NCBI RefSeq assembly: GCF_020536995.1
Contig: NC_068360.1
Span: 372,001 to 436,000 of the forward strand
DNA from: Dreissena polymorpha
Taxonomy: Eukaryota; Mollusca; Bivalvia; Myida; Dreissenidae
Length of the DNA stretch: 64,000 nt
Direction of reading: 5' to 3'
In this document: positions 12,240 through 24,430 of the stretch, in pieces
Layout of the letters: each line of letters begins with the position of its first letter
How positions within the stretch are numbered: position 1 is the first letter of the stretch
Position numbers and translations under genes: made by a program
Notes under the pieces: model-generated
What the model was told of the DNA's origin: nothing
The model's database searches: none
The model's input: the letters and a program-made list of their open reading frames with translations, nothing else

Positions 12240-12445
12240 TAACATACAGTCCACACAGGCTAAACAGGGTCGACACTCTTCGCTGTTATGACATTTTTCG
12301 TTTAAATGAAGTCTCTTCTTAGCAAAGATACCATTAAGGCGGAAAGTGTCGTCCCTCATAAGCCTGTGCGAACTGCACAGGCTAATCTGGGACGACACTG
12401 TACGCACATGCATTATGCCCAGTTTTCTCAGAATACGACACATAG
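12240..12445. mobile_element. palindromic MITE, copy 1 (inside the giant element)
   Basis: Contains the family hallmarks CTGCACAGGCTAATCTGGGA, ACGCACATGCATTATGCCC and CAGTTTTCTCAG. Related copies lie at 30520-30670, 45690-45830 and 47925-48090, and a 66-base satellite at 45830-47070 is built from the same sequence. No coding capacity. Confidence 0.7.
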
Positions 12446-13475
12446 TTTAAACGCATTTTCGATAGAATTAGCGACGACATATGAACGTGGTTTGTTTTTA
12501 ACAGTTAATTATTTATTCAAAGCATCATCAAATGCAAAACGTATTTAGGATTGTTTGTTTGTCATGCATTATTGTAAACTTCGATAAGATTAAAAAAAGA
12601 GCAGACATGTGTATGTGGTTAAAAAAATGTAAGATAAATTGAAAGAGAGCATAATGTGGATGTGCATTTCGTTTGACTCTCTGGATTTTAATGACAAGTC
12701 GGACGTGGCATTTTAGTTAACAGTAAAATATTTGTTAAAAATTCGAACGAGCCCAAAACGCATTTGGATCTTGTGTTTGTCATGCATACTAGAAAACTTC
12801 CATAGGCATAAAATAACTCGCTTCTACGTGATCGCGGGTTTGTAAAAAAATGGTCAGAATGGTTAGCGTTCGAAACAAACGTTATCAATAATGGTGTGGT
12901 TTAAATTAAATTGCGAAAAAGTGACTGAAGTACAAAAATGGTTGTGCATATCATTGTAAATATACCTTTAGACTTTTTTTCGTTGTATATTCGGAGTCCA
13001 ATGCAATCAATGACGATTTGTCCAGTATACTTATTGAATTATCTGTCTATTTGTAAATCCAGTATGAAATTTATCAAACCCATTTTGATACTTAAAATAC
13101 TTTCAAATATATATGCATTTAAATACAAGCAAAGTTCGGATTTCAATACACATATCTATACTTAGATTCTCAAAACCATACCCATATCAGTAATTTTAGT
13201 CGAAAAACTCACCCCGTATTTTCGGCACATCCCTATATACCCGTATATAGGAAGTTATCCCCCCCCCTTTTTCCGGGGCTGGATGTCGAAGGCATAAATT
13301 GCATTTTATTGGACGAGATAGATTAATTTGTTATAATGGAAATGACACCATAAAAGTAACTGTACTGGAGGATATCATTACATTATATCTAAATAGATAT
13401 CATATTTATAAACATTAAGATATAATTGTTGTACCATAATCACATACCTTTATCTCAGTGCTTGTTCATCTCAAA
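12446..13475. other. no gene recognised
   Basis: Interior of the giant element downstream of the transposase. AT-rich with a C run near 13260. No conserved frame. Confidence 0.5.
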
Positions 13476-16017
13476 TTACCATGTGCAGTATGGACACAAC
13501 CATTTTTCATCTTGGTTTGTCATTGTGTACCCAACACATCTTTTGTGAAACCATCTATTCATTTTGCATCTTTTATTGTCACATTCCACCATATCGCCAA
13601 CTATATCAGGCAACTTACAAGCGCAAAAAATCTTAATAGAACAACTTTTTGCTACTTTACACGGCATTTTTGGCATTTTTTCTATTTTTGGAAATGTTGT
13701 AAACTGTTGTTTAGTAATACATTCTAATAAATGTGCTCTCATTCTTGGTATATCATATCTGATAATTGAAAAATCTACATCATAATTGTTGTGTAACACC
13801 TCAGTAAGATTGGCAATAGCAAAAACACCACAATCTGTGTAATTAGGTTGACGTTGTACGTCGGGTATTTGTACTTGTACACTGCGCTCTCCATTTTCAT
13901 AGATTTGAGCGATTTGAATTGAAATACTACTGTTTAGAGTTCTTGGAGATTTTAAACTGTCCACCACAATAACATGTCGATCTTTCTGTGATTGGTATGA
14001 TAATACCCAGTGATTACTGGCGTTGTAATGTATTTGGGCGGACGGGGGATTTTGTTTCGTTAAACGTTTATTTATATCCCAGGTACCTAAATCATGATTA
14101 AAGTACGGAGCAAGAAGTGTGTTCTGCATCCCACTGTCAAGCGCGAATTGTTCTTTTAGCATTTGCTGACATTTGTTTATTATTGGGTCGTTCAGCCACC
14201 CGGATGGATTTTTAACTAGCTCTAAATCTATTGTAGATATATTTGCAATTTCTACATTATCGTCTTCCGCGTCATCAATGATCATTTGATTAAAACACGT
14301 CTGTTCACTGGTAAATGAATCATCGCTGCTTATATTTAAATGGTTTTCTTCTTCGAGAACGTCTTCTGCAATTGAACTTAAATTGTTGTCAAACTTTATT
14401 TGTTTACAAGAAGTGAATGAATTGTTGGTGTTCCGGCTTCTTTTTTTAGACGTTGGTGTTTTTGGGGTTGATGCTATTAAATTGGCGAGCTTTTGTTTCA
14501 GCGATGTGTCGCATGATTTTCCAGTTGGTGTCATGAGTATTGAATCGGGTGCTGGGTTAATTTCGAAGTCGGCTTTTTTCGGTTTCTTTTGTCCCGTTTT
14601 TTTGGCAACACGCGGTTTGCTATTTTTTCGAAGAAGCGTGAGATTTTTAACCGTGCGTTTATCACAGATTCCATCAATATTCAGAGTCATTTTAACCGCT
14701 AGTAGGTGATAACAAAGTCCAGTTGACGGACAACTACATGTTTCTTTTGGCATGATTGTCACCAAACGTTTGGAGCCATGTATTCCCTCAACAATAAAGG
14801 TTTTCATGGATGGGATTAATTTTATTTTATCATTATTTATAATAAATTCCGCCAAAGCTTTTTGGGACATATTCTTTTCAATACCCTTCCTTTCCCCTAA
14901 TTCCTTATCGTCAATACAAGTAATGTTTTTATCTTTAAATATTTCCAAATTATTTTTTTCTCCGTCGATGACATTTTCTCTTGTTATTAAATTGGTTTCA
15001 ATCGGTTTATCAGTAATTTCACCTGATTTTTGGAAATGCTCTAGTGCTTCTTTCGCTTGTCTTAAAATATCATCCGGTGTACCGGATATGTGGGGTACAT
15101 TAATTTCACTTCTGTCTAATCTGGCGTATTCACAGTCTTTTCTTAATTTAAAATTACCAAATCCTGCTCGACCACATTGTATGTCTGCATAAACTGATTT
15201 TTGACACATTAGTAAGTTTAAACATATTAAATCTACCGGTAGCTCTTTCCTGTGTTGTATTGCTTTTATCATATTATTAATTGATTCGGCGGGGTTACTG
15301 GTTATTCCTGAGTAGGGATTGTATATGCCTAATTTTTCTAACACCCAACGACCAGAATTATTCAAAATGGTTTGATGCAAATGTCTGTCAAAATAGTTCT
15401 TAAATTCCTGGCTCCACTCTTGTTCTATTTTAGATTTATGGTCAGTGTAATCGTCTTCAGTTGGACATTTCATTAAGTCTTGCACATGTTTAGTGTACAC
15501 GGAGAAATCATCACTTTTTGCATTAGTTTTCTTAAGCCAAGTAGTTACGTCTGTTCGTATGTGATTCCAGCAGTGAATAATTTGTATGTTGGGTAGCGAA
15601 TTCTGAATTGCTAATTTTATTCCGGCCTCGCGATCACAAATTAGCGGAAAATGTGTTCTTTTTAAATTTGGAATATGTTCCTTTAAAACACTGAAAAACC
15701 TTTCATGGAATTTTGCGTCTCGCCGTTCGTGCATCATGAATGCTACGGGCACTATTTTATTGCCTTCAAACAAAATATGTTGATATGACAGAACACTAAC
15801 AAACAAGTGCCCCATTTTATAAGTTGTGTCATAAAACATTTTTAGGGGTGTATCGGAGTCGAACATTAGTAATTCATTGAATTCTGTCAGTATTTCTTCC
15901 AACCCCGATATGCACACCAGGGATGGAAAGACGTCAATTTGTTTGTTAAAATTTTCTAAATCTATTGAAATTTCACAGAGATTATATATTTCGTCGTTGC
16001 TATAACGTTTTTCACTT
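13476..16017 (-). CDS. MULE transposase core with SWIM finger, ULP1-like protease and PHD finger
   Basis: Likely the enzyme that moves the giant element. The frame is open from about 16017, upstream of the first good initiator-like codon at 15917, down to the stop at 13476. Numbering from 15917, the DDE residues are plausibly D in FYDTTYK (about 30), D in ICDREAG (about 94) and E in NPAESINN (about 210). A SWIM zinc finger CSCPSTGLCYH sits near 390. A basic nuclear-signal-like stretch (TPTSKKRSRN) comes before a C48/ULP1 protease: His in NHWVLSY, Asp in VVDSL, the oxyanion Gln in QRQPNY and Cys in TDCGVFA, all present. A C4HC3 PHD finger (FCACKLPD to WLCPYC) ends the protein. The upstream half lies in a different frame at 16018-16720. 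The family of uncharacterised cnidarian/mollusc proteins with this domain order is, to my knowledge, transposon-derived. Confidence 0.85.
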
Positions 16018-16720
16018 CTACTTTTGTATAAATGATTTTTTTACCTGGCGAACGTTTCTTGCTGTTTTTACACCAAAATCTGTACCTTTCTCAGCTTTGC
16101 ATTTCAATTCTTTGTCTATAAAATTAGCACTAACGGTTTCATCATCAGCACGTGACTTGATATGTTCAATAACAGAAGGATTTGTTCTTATAAACACCGT
16201 TTCCTTACTCTTAGAATTCCCATGTGCTAGTGGTGTATATATGGTGGGGTCTCCAAGGTAATGTATAATTGCAAATTTTCCATTTTCTAAGCGTTCGTAT
16301 ATATGCTTTTGAAAAGATTGTGAATGTTGGTTTTCGACTAATTTAATTTTGAAAAATGACTTAAACATCGTTGGTTTTTTCTTTGGAAAGCGTCTGCGAC
16401 CGTTATTTACCCACATATATTTGTCCACGCGAACGTCTTTTTTCATTGCTAATGAGTCTAAAGCTACCACATATATATCCCCACCACTTATGTTGAAAGG
16501 CATGTCAGTTGATACCTTACCTTGCCCAGCCTCACAAGCACCCATTATGTCGTCAACAATCTGTGCAGACAATGGTTCCTTCTGGTTTGAATGTACTACT
16601 GCAGTACCGCCCCCACCGGACTGTCTTTTTCTACCGTGCGGAACTTTGGTAGCATCTTCAATCCATCGGACTATCTCATCAAGTTCGAGATGAGTATATG
16701 GAGAAGCGTGCTGCTCGTGT
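16018..16720 (-). CDS. N-terminal half of the same transposase, in another frame
   Basis: This frame encodes DDIMGACEAGQGKVSTDMPF, then FFKIKLVENQHSQSFQKHIY, a segment with IIHYLGD, and ends KTARNVRQVKKSFIQK before a stop at 16018. The motif order (a FFKI...HIY...YLGD...HGN block before the DDE core) matches what I recall of the N-terminal half of ULP1/PHD-type MULE proteins. The next frame carries on with YSNDEIYNLCEI and joins the core without loss of similarity. The break is therefore a one-base frame change near 16018-16045, not a missing exon. It may be a genuine lesion, a sequencing error in an A/T run, or an unrecognised splice. The true start codon is not visible because the frame runs into the ACC repeat. 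Confidence 0.7.
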
Positions 16721-16724
16721 CGCG

Positions 16725-17748
16725 TCTCACCACCACCATCACCACCACCACCACCACCACCCCTTCTACCACAACCCCATCTACTACCACCCGTACTACC
16801 ACCACCACCACCATCAACACCCCTACTACTACCACCACCACCACCACCACCACCACCCCTTCTACCACCACCCCTTCTACCACCACCCGTACTACCACCA
16901 CCACCACCAACAACAACATCACCGCCACCACTACCACCATCACCGCCACCACCACCACCACCACCCCTACCACCACCACCACCAGCCCTACCACCATCAC
17001 CGCCACCACCACCACCACCCCCAACCACCCTTACTACCACCACCCCCAACACTACCACAACCACCCCTACTACCACCACCACCACCACCACCCCTACCAT
17101 CACCCCCAACACTACCACAACCACCCCTTCTACCACCACCCCTTCTACCACCACCCGTACTACCACCACCACCACCACCAACAACAACACCACCGCCACC
17201 CCTACCACCACCGCCACAACCACCACTACCACTACCACCAACACTACCACCACCGCCACCACCACCCGTACTACCACCACCACCAACACTACCACCACCG
17301 CCACCACCACCCCTACCACCACCAACACCACCACCAATACCACCCCTGCTACCACCAGCCCTATTACCAACACCACCACCATCACCACCCCTACCACCAT
17401 CAACACCACCCCTACTACCACCACCCCTATTACCAATACCACCACCATCAACACCACCGCCACCCCTACCACCACCACCGCCACCACCACCACTACCACC
17501 ACCACCACCCCTACTACCACCACCACCGCCACCACCACCACTACCACCACCCCTTCTACCACCACCATCCCTACTACCAACACTACCACCACCACCACCA
17601 TCAATACCACCCCTACTACCACCATCCCTACTACCAACACCACCACCCCTACCACCACCACCGCCACTACCACTACCACCAACACTACCACCACCCGTAC
17701 TACCACCACCATCCCTACTACCACCACCACCACCACCACTAACAGACC
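16725..17748. repeat. 1 kb ACC-rich trinucleotide/minisatellite
   Basis: Imperfect runs of ACC with interspersed ACT, CCT and CAT triplets for about 1 kb. Stops are excluded by composition, so frames on both strands are open and encode poly-Thr, His/Tyr, Pro/Leu, Val or Gly; none is evidence of a gene. It adjoins the transposase N-terminal frame directly. Confidence 0.9.
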
Positions 17749-17809
17749 CTAAAAACAACGACAATATTTACATAGCTTACAATTAAAGACTATATCAGTT
17801 ATAAATTAT

Positions 17810-17965
17810 GTCAACCCTCCTGAACATCAACATACAACGGACAGTGAACGAGTACATGTATTTCATCCTCGATCTTATCTGTACAATGAAAACAAGTTCT
17901 GTTACATAGCTCATTATTTTCATTCCGGTCGGTCTCTAGCCTGACTACTGAACATACTAATATTC
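17810..17965 (-). pseudogene. LINE C-terminal fragment
   Basis: Read on the minus strand the segment encodes RLETDRNENNELCNRTCFHC followed by DKIEDEIHVLVHCPLY. The pattern C-x2-C, then IEDE.H, then CPLY is the cysteine/histidine region after the reverse transcriptase in many non-LTR retrotransposons. Only about 50 residues remain and no reverse transcriptase is present. Confidence 0.6.
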
Positions 17966-19079
17966 GCGAATAAACCTGAGTTCACAGAAATGAATGCTAT
18001 TTACATTATTATTTCATGTTTCAAAATTAGTGTGCACTTAATCAACTAGATCTAATAATTAGCACTTACTCATTCGTACAATAACAAAAAATCTGTATAA
18101 ATTAAGACTCGTTTCATGAAGACTGAAATCAAAATCATGATGAGAGCTCGAATATACGAATTTGAGTTTGTTAGTGAATTTTACTTTAAACGAGAACATT
18201 GCACTATGAATGCATACTAATTCGTTGATTTTGGACCAATTCGTACAAGTTTTTACCCGCAGCCTTGGAGCGTTCAAGTCTCTCTCTCTCTCTCTCTGGT
18301 GTTAAATGCAATATACGTTTACAATCTCATATTTTTGTGCAGTTATTTCAGCTTGTGGTCTTGTTTACATAAGACGTTTAAAACGATTTTACTACTAGCG
18401 AAAGGCAAGTCAGTCTTTCGTTGATTTTTTTGTTCTAAAAAGTGCTTTCTGCAATGCGTGCTTATACTTTTGTAAGATACGCTAAAGAGAAGTACAATTC
18501 CTATTACCAAAATATGAATCATTTTCTGCACACGTGAAATGCAAATTATTTCATTGCGAATGAGATGCTAATAGACTGATGTAATGACAGCGATGAATTT
18601 AAAGAATCTGTTTGTCTTACATGTACACTATACATGAAAGGAAGGTATCATTACTCTCGTTTATTTTATATATATTATTATGAAAAATTATTTCGTTAAA
18701 GGCATAGTCAAACGGAAATACTTTTCATGGTTATTATAATATATCATTCCTTCACTAAAATGAATGATATATCTTTGGATAATTGTCAATTTTGTGGTTT
18801 AAATTTGAAATGTCATAATATGTAACGTCTCTTACAGAGTATATTATATATACGATTTTGTAGTGACTGTCATGTTTTATACATAGCACACACAATGCAC
18901 CCATATCCGATTTTTCGTCATTTAAAGTCAAAAGTTTCAATTGGTTGCATCAAAATATCACTCACTACAAGTTGGTTTTTAACTACTTCAAAAAATGAAA
19001 ATGCCCCTTTAATTGACTATAGAGGATTTGACACCATTGAGTTAATGCTGTTAGTACAGATGACATAATAGTTTCAGAT
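17966..19079. other. no gene recognised
   Basis: AT-rich interior of the giant element. A short CT run lies at about 18280-18297. Small open frames on the minus strand (18059-18531) show no motif. Confidence 0.5.
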
Positions 19080-22000
19080 TTTAATTCGCACCGTTCGCTT
19101 AACTCAACGTTCAATGGCACGCGAACTTATTATTGTAACTAATGCAAGCTAAAAATAATATGTGAATATTTTCTAAAAAAACCACTATCCTGCGAAAATG
19201 GATCTTATTTAATTGTGGTTCCCTCTTATGTTGTCCGTCGACTTTAAGAATAATGTGTCAGTAATAAAAGTATTGTACATATTCACATGCTTTGTAATAA
19301 ATGAAAGATGCAAATGTGTCCAATTCATCTTTTTCAGTGCGCTTAATGTAGCTTCTTTAATATCCAACTTAATTAGCGCCGTCTTTATTAAGGCTATGTC
19401 TATTTTAAGAACAGATTACGGGGCGCCTAGATTACAGTGAAGTTTATACTAATGTGCAACAATGATGTGGGTCCACTCTCGTTGTTTATTTTATATGTAC
19501 ATAACAATTTGGCAATAAATGACATCAGTTATTTTCAGTAAATCCAATTTGTTCATAACAGTAGCCAGGTGCCTGAGATAGAGCTGATAAATAGGGATAA
19601 CCACAGCAGGTGGCTAATACACAGTGTAGACTTCCCCTGTTGTATTATTGGAATTGTTTTTTATCTGATTGGCATTTATGAAGTGTATTAATTCGGGTCT
19701 GTTGGCGATCATTTTATGTGCAAAACTGTGTTTCTTACTGACTTTCAATCGTTATGCTTTTAAACACAATTTCATGAAACCATTTAATTAAATACATTGG
19801 CGCGTTGGAACATGAATTGTAAATCAAGCTGAGTGGTATCAGTTTTTAAATCGCATAACTCGCTTAAATCTACGTTCAATATCACGCACGCTTAACAAAA
19901 TTATAAAAACATCACGTGATTCATTATATTGGTTTAAAAAAGTATGTACACATATGATATGTATTGTTATATTTTGTTTTTGTTTTTAATCAACAAGAAA
20001 AAATAAAACATTGTCATATATATAGCGCTTTACCTTTGCAAAATTCTACATTACATAAAGAAGTATCGTATTTGTTAAAGTGAACATGCTTGACATATTT
20101 ATAATGCATTATTACAAGTAATATAGTGCACACGGAATGTGACCTTTAACTTTATGCAATCCACATTTTTAAGCGTCGTATTGTAACAGTAGCAGACAAC
20201 AGGCATCAGGTTAATAAGAATAACTGATGTATTTATAGAACGTGAATAAAATCACCAAGTAACATGTTTTGAAATTACAAATAATAGTATAACATTATTC
20301 ATCTATCAATAGTCATTAAAAGCTATGTTTAAAAGCAAATAATATCAAAATGTTTGCCGAAATAAACAATTGTGCTGTGTTTGTGTCACGCTCTATTGGT
20401 ATTTAAGTCGGTCCATACAATCACCGAAAAGCACCGAAAGGCACTCAATTTCTCTCTCTATATATGCAATATATCGTTTCTAGCGTGTGTTAACGGGTTT
20501 AATTAGTTATTAATGGTTATATGAATGTATGTCTATACTACATTTTGCCCAAAATTGGATTAATATCGGCAATATACCGACCGAATAGCAATTCATGTCA
20601 AGACCGAAAAGCAATCAATTTCTTGTATATAAATGAAAAATTGCGTTTCTATTGTGTGAGTAACGGATTAAATGAGTTATAAATGGTTATATTTTATGCA
20701 TACTTATACTACCTTTTGTTTATTATGATGTATTAATGCCCAAAATTGGATAAATATCGGCAATATACCGCCCGAAAAGCACTTCATGTGACGACCGAAA
20801 AGCACTCAATTTCTCGCTATATATATGAAAACTTGCGTTTCTATTGTGTGTAAACGGACTAAATTAGTTATAAATGGTTATATTTCATGCATATTTATAC
20901 TACCTTGTGTTTATTATGATGTATTAATGCCCAAAATTGGATAAATATCGGCAATATACCGACCGAAAAGCACTTCATGTGAAGACCGAAAAGCACTCGA
21001 TTTCTCGCAATATATATGCAAAAATGCGTTTCTATTGTGTGTTAATGGACTAAATTAGATAAAAATGGTTATATTTCATGCATATTTATACTACCTTGTG
21101 TTTATTATGATGTATTAATGCCCCATATTGGATAAATATCGGCAATATACCGACCGAAAAGCACTTCATGTGACGACCGAAAAGCACTCCCGCGACAGCA
21201 CAGAATCACCGAAAAGCACTCAATTTCTTCATATTTTCATGAAAGTAAGCCATAAGGGCCGTTTATAATGGATTGAAAACATGTACGTATTAATTAAGTA
21301 ATTAATCACTTCGTTAAATATTGATTTAAGTGTAAAGATCACGCACAAAAGTATTTTTATTTGCAACCGAAAAGCACTATCGCGCCAGCATAGAATCACC
21401 GAAAAGCACTCAATTATTCTATATATACATGAAAGTAAACTATAAGGGCCGATTTTAATGGAGTGAAAAAATGTACATATTTATTTAGTCAATAATGACT
21501 TCGTTAAATGTTGATTTAAGTATAAAAATAAAAAAGGCAGTTCTTCTTTTCATTTGCATCAAATTAAAGGTTAAAGACCGAATGTTTAAAAAAAACTGCT
21601 ATTTTATGAATATATATCAAGCACGTACACTTAACCAAAAAATACGATATTTCTTTATTTAATGTAGAATTTTGAAAAAGTAAAGCGCTTTATACATAAC
21701 AATGCTTCTTTCTGGTACTTCTTGAGTAAATAAACAACAATGTACAGCATATTATATTTGTACATAATTTATAAAAAGAACTATGCGCGTCCCATTGAAC
21801 GTTGAGTTAAGCGAGAGTTGAGAATTAAATTACACATTCATTGTTTCATTATTTCTTTTTTACATTGAAATGATTAAAAAATTAAGTCAGAAAACCAGCT
21901 TTGCTGCATTAAATGACCTTTAACAAAACGCCATCAGACCCGAATGAATACACGTCATTTATTCCAAGCAGGTAAATAACAAATACTATAATAAAACAGG

Positions 22001-22880
22001 GGAAGTCTACACTGTGTATAAGCAACCTGCTGTGGGTATCGTATCAGCTCAATACACAGGAACATGGTCATAATGGCTACTGTACTGGAAAAATTGGATT
22101 TACAGTCAAAATAACCAATTTCGTTTAAGTCTACACTGTGTATTAGCAACTTGCTGTGGTGATCTTATCAGCTCAATACACAGGAACATGGCTACTGTAC
22201 GGAAAAAAATGGATTTACAGCCAAAATAACTGATTTCATTTATTGCTGAAGTGGTGTGTATTTAAATTAACAACGAGCATTGATCCACCTCACCGTTGCA
22301 CATTATATTAAATTAATTAATTTAATGAACTAATTAAAGGCGGCGCTAATAAAGTGTGAAGGTGGAAATTAAGAAATAAGATATATTTTCGCATGACACT
22401 GAATACACACGATACATGGATAAAATATAAATAAGACACATTTGAATCTTTCATTTCTCCAACAAAATAGCACGTAGTCACATATATCAGATAGCTTAAA
22501 GACCAGAAAACAATATAAGTTAGACACATTTGCATCTTACATATCTTAAAAAAAACAAACATGTGAATCTAAAGCAATACATTTATTACTGACACTACCT
22601 TTTCTATATGTTGGCGGACAGCATAAGTTCAAAGAAGGAACCACAATTAAATAAGATCCATTTTCGAATGATAATGATTGTATAGCAAGAAGTCATATAT
22701 TAATTCTAGCTAAACTTGCATTAGTTAAAATAATTGTGTTCATTAAGTTCACATCAATCTGTTCTGTAAAAAGAGATAGAACAGATTAAAGACGGCGCTA
22801 ATAAAGTGTGAAAGTGCGCGTGCCTTTGAACGTTGAGTTAAGCGAGAGGTGCGAATGAAATTACACATAATTAAAAACTG
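19080..22880. repeat. long imperfect inverted repeat A inside the giant element
   Basis: Left arm about 19080-20130, right arm about 21600-22880. Matching blocks occur in mirror order. CGCTTAACTCAACGTTCAAT (19092) matches 22820. AATGGATCTTATTTAATTGT (19198) matches about 22650-22680. The block with CACAGTGTAGACTTCCCCTG (near 19620) matches 22000-22030, and GCGCTTTACC (20031) matches 21685. Parts also match the small MULE at 7440-7690. No transposase frame is inside. Confidence 0.7.
20414..21450. repeat. tandem array B, about 185-base units
   Basis: About five head-to-tail units containing ACCGAAAAGCACTCAATTTC, ATATCGGCAATATACCGACC and a TTTATTATGATGTATTAATG block. The array occupies the centre of inverted repeat A. 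Confidence 0.75.
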
Positions 22881-23676
22881 ATAATATTGTGTCACCTTGC
22901 ATTGTGCTAACATCAATAACTCAAAAGTGTCTCGATGCTCGCGCAATAAATGGTTTTAATGGAACCATTAAAATCGCTATTATTAATACAAAGCACATGA
23001 ACTAAAATTCATGCTGCAATTTCTATTTAAGAGTTTCACGTCAATTAGAAAAACTTAAAACATTTACATCAATTTACGTATAAGATGATAAACAGCATGA
23101 AGTGCTTTTCGGTTGGTACATTGCCGATATATTTATAACTTGCTACCAGTTGATTATAACTATATATTTTATTTGATATTTTACATGACTGTCTTAGTCC
23201 TCTAAGCCGAAATGATCCGTAAACTAAAAAAGTTTCTTTGTGTCGTATTACTTAAACTAAATTTTGATTCACATCGTGCATCGAATCATTTCTGTCGGTC
23301 ATGTCGGTTGATATTCATTATTTTTCTGGGATTGTTTTAGTATGATGCTGCTGCCTTTGCAAATATAACAGAATAGTTTATTTTTGACTTAAGCATGTGA
23401 AGCTCATCGTTATTAACATACATATAAATAACAGCATGCGTTGAAGTACACCCAAAAACACACATAATTTTAAAGAATAAATAATCTAAATAAACACGAA
23501 ATATATTTCGTGAACATATTTCGTGAGAATGGTACATGGATGGGTTTAATACACAGTGGTCACACAATGTTATGCATATAGGTTTACAAAAATATAGATA
23601 CAGTTACATATTTCTGACCTTATTTTTTTTTGTGAAAAATGTACTTCTATTTAACACTACATATATATGACATTTT

Positions 23677-23930
23677 CTCTTATTTTAAAGCATGTTAAAC
23701 AATACATGGCTAGCTTTCTTAATACAGTTTTGTTTGTGCTATTAAGTAGTTTAATAAACATGAACATATTCGGTCGGATTCTATAATATTTCGGAATTAA
23801 TGCATTCCTAACATCATTATAATAAGGACATTTAAGAACAAAGTGAAATTCATCCTCGATGTCATTTAGGTTACATAATATACATTTGCGTTGATCTCTG
23901 TCAATAAGTGTATATTCAGTTATTATCCTT
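23677..23930 (-). pseudogene. LINE C-terminal fragment
   Basis: The minus-strand frame encodes RDQRKCILCNLNDIEDEFHF, then VLKCPYYNDVRNALIPKYY, and ends near KTVLRKLAMYC. This is the Cys/His module that follows the reverse transcriptase of a mollusc-type LINE (C-x2-C, IEDE.HFV, CP.Y.D.R). It is clearly better preserved than the piece at 17810. The upstream domains are missing. Confidence 0.7.
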
Positions 23931-24179
23931 TATAAAAGTGCGGCTCGTGTGAATTTGTGAATAGCAGAAGCATTTGTCTGCTTAATTAAGATCCGTGTTA
24001 GTGTTCGTGTGTCGTATGAATAGATATCGTTGCAGGAAATTACAATGATCCGTAAATTTAAGATCTGTACAGTATTGACGAAATCAGAATGAAGTATCTG
24101 GCTTATTTGGTATTTTTCCACACATGTTTTTCTTAACTTTTATTTAATTTAAATCCGTTTATAGGAACTCTATATATAT

Positions 24180-24430
24180 ATATATAGCGAGAAATTGAGT
24201 GCTTTTCGGTCTTCACAGGAAAAGCATTTCGGTCGGTATATTGCCGATATTTATCCAATTTTGTAGTATAGACATACAATCATATAACCATTAATTAACT
24301 AATTAAACCCGTTAACACACACTAGAAACGATATATTGCATATATATAGCGAGAAATTGAGTGTATTTTCGGTGCTTTTCGGTGCTATTCGATGCTTTTC
24401 TGTACTTTGCGGTGATTGTATGCACCCGTA
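24180..24430. repeat. inverted copy of array B end
   Basis: Reverse complement of 20414-20620, including CAATATATCGTTTCTAG-type sequence and GGTGATTGTA at the outer edge (TACAATCACC at 20414). A further small inverted piece lies at about 23095-23140. Together these suggest inverted ends of another element, but no target duplication was found. Confidence 0.65.

Noticed and set aside
16591-17786. Long open frames of poly-Thr, His/Tyr, Pro, Val and Gly on both strands
   Set aside because: They follow the ACC-rich repeat, are open in several frames at once and have no non-repeat domain, except where the transposase N-terminus begins below 16720.
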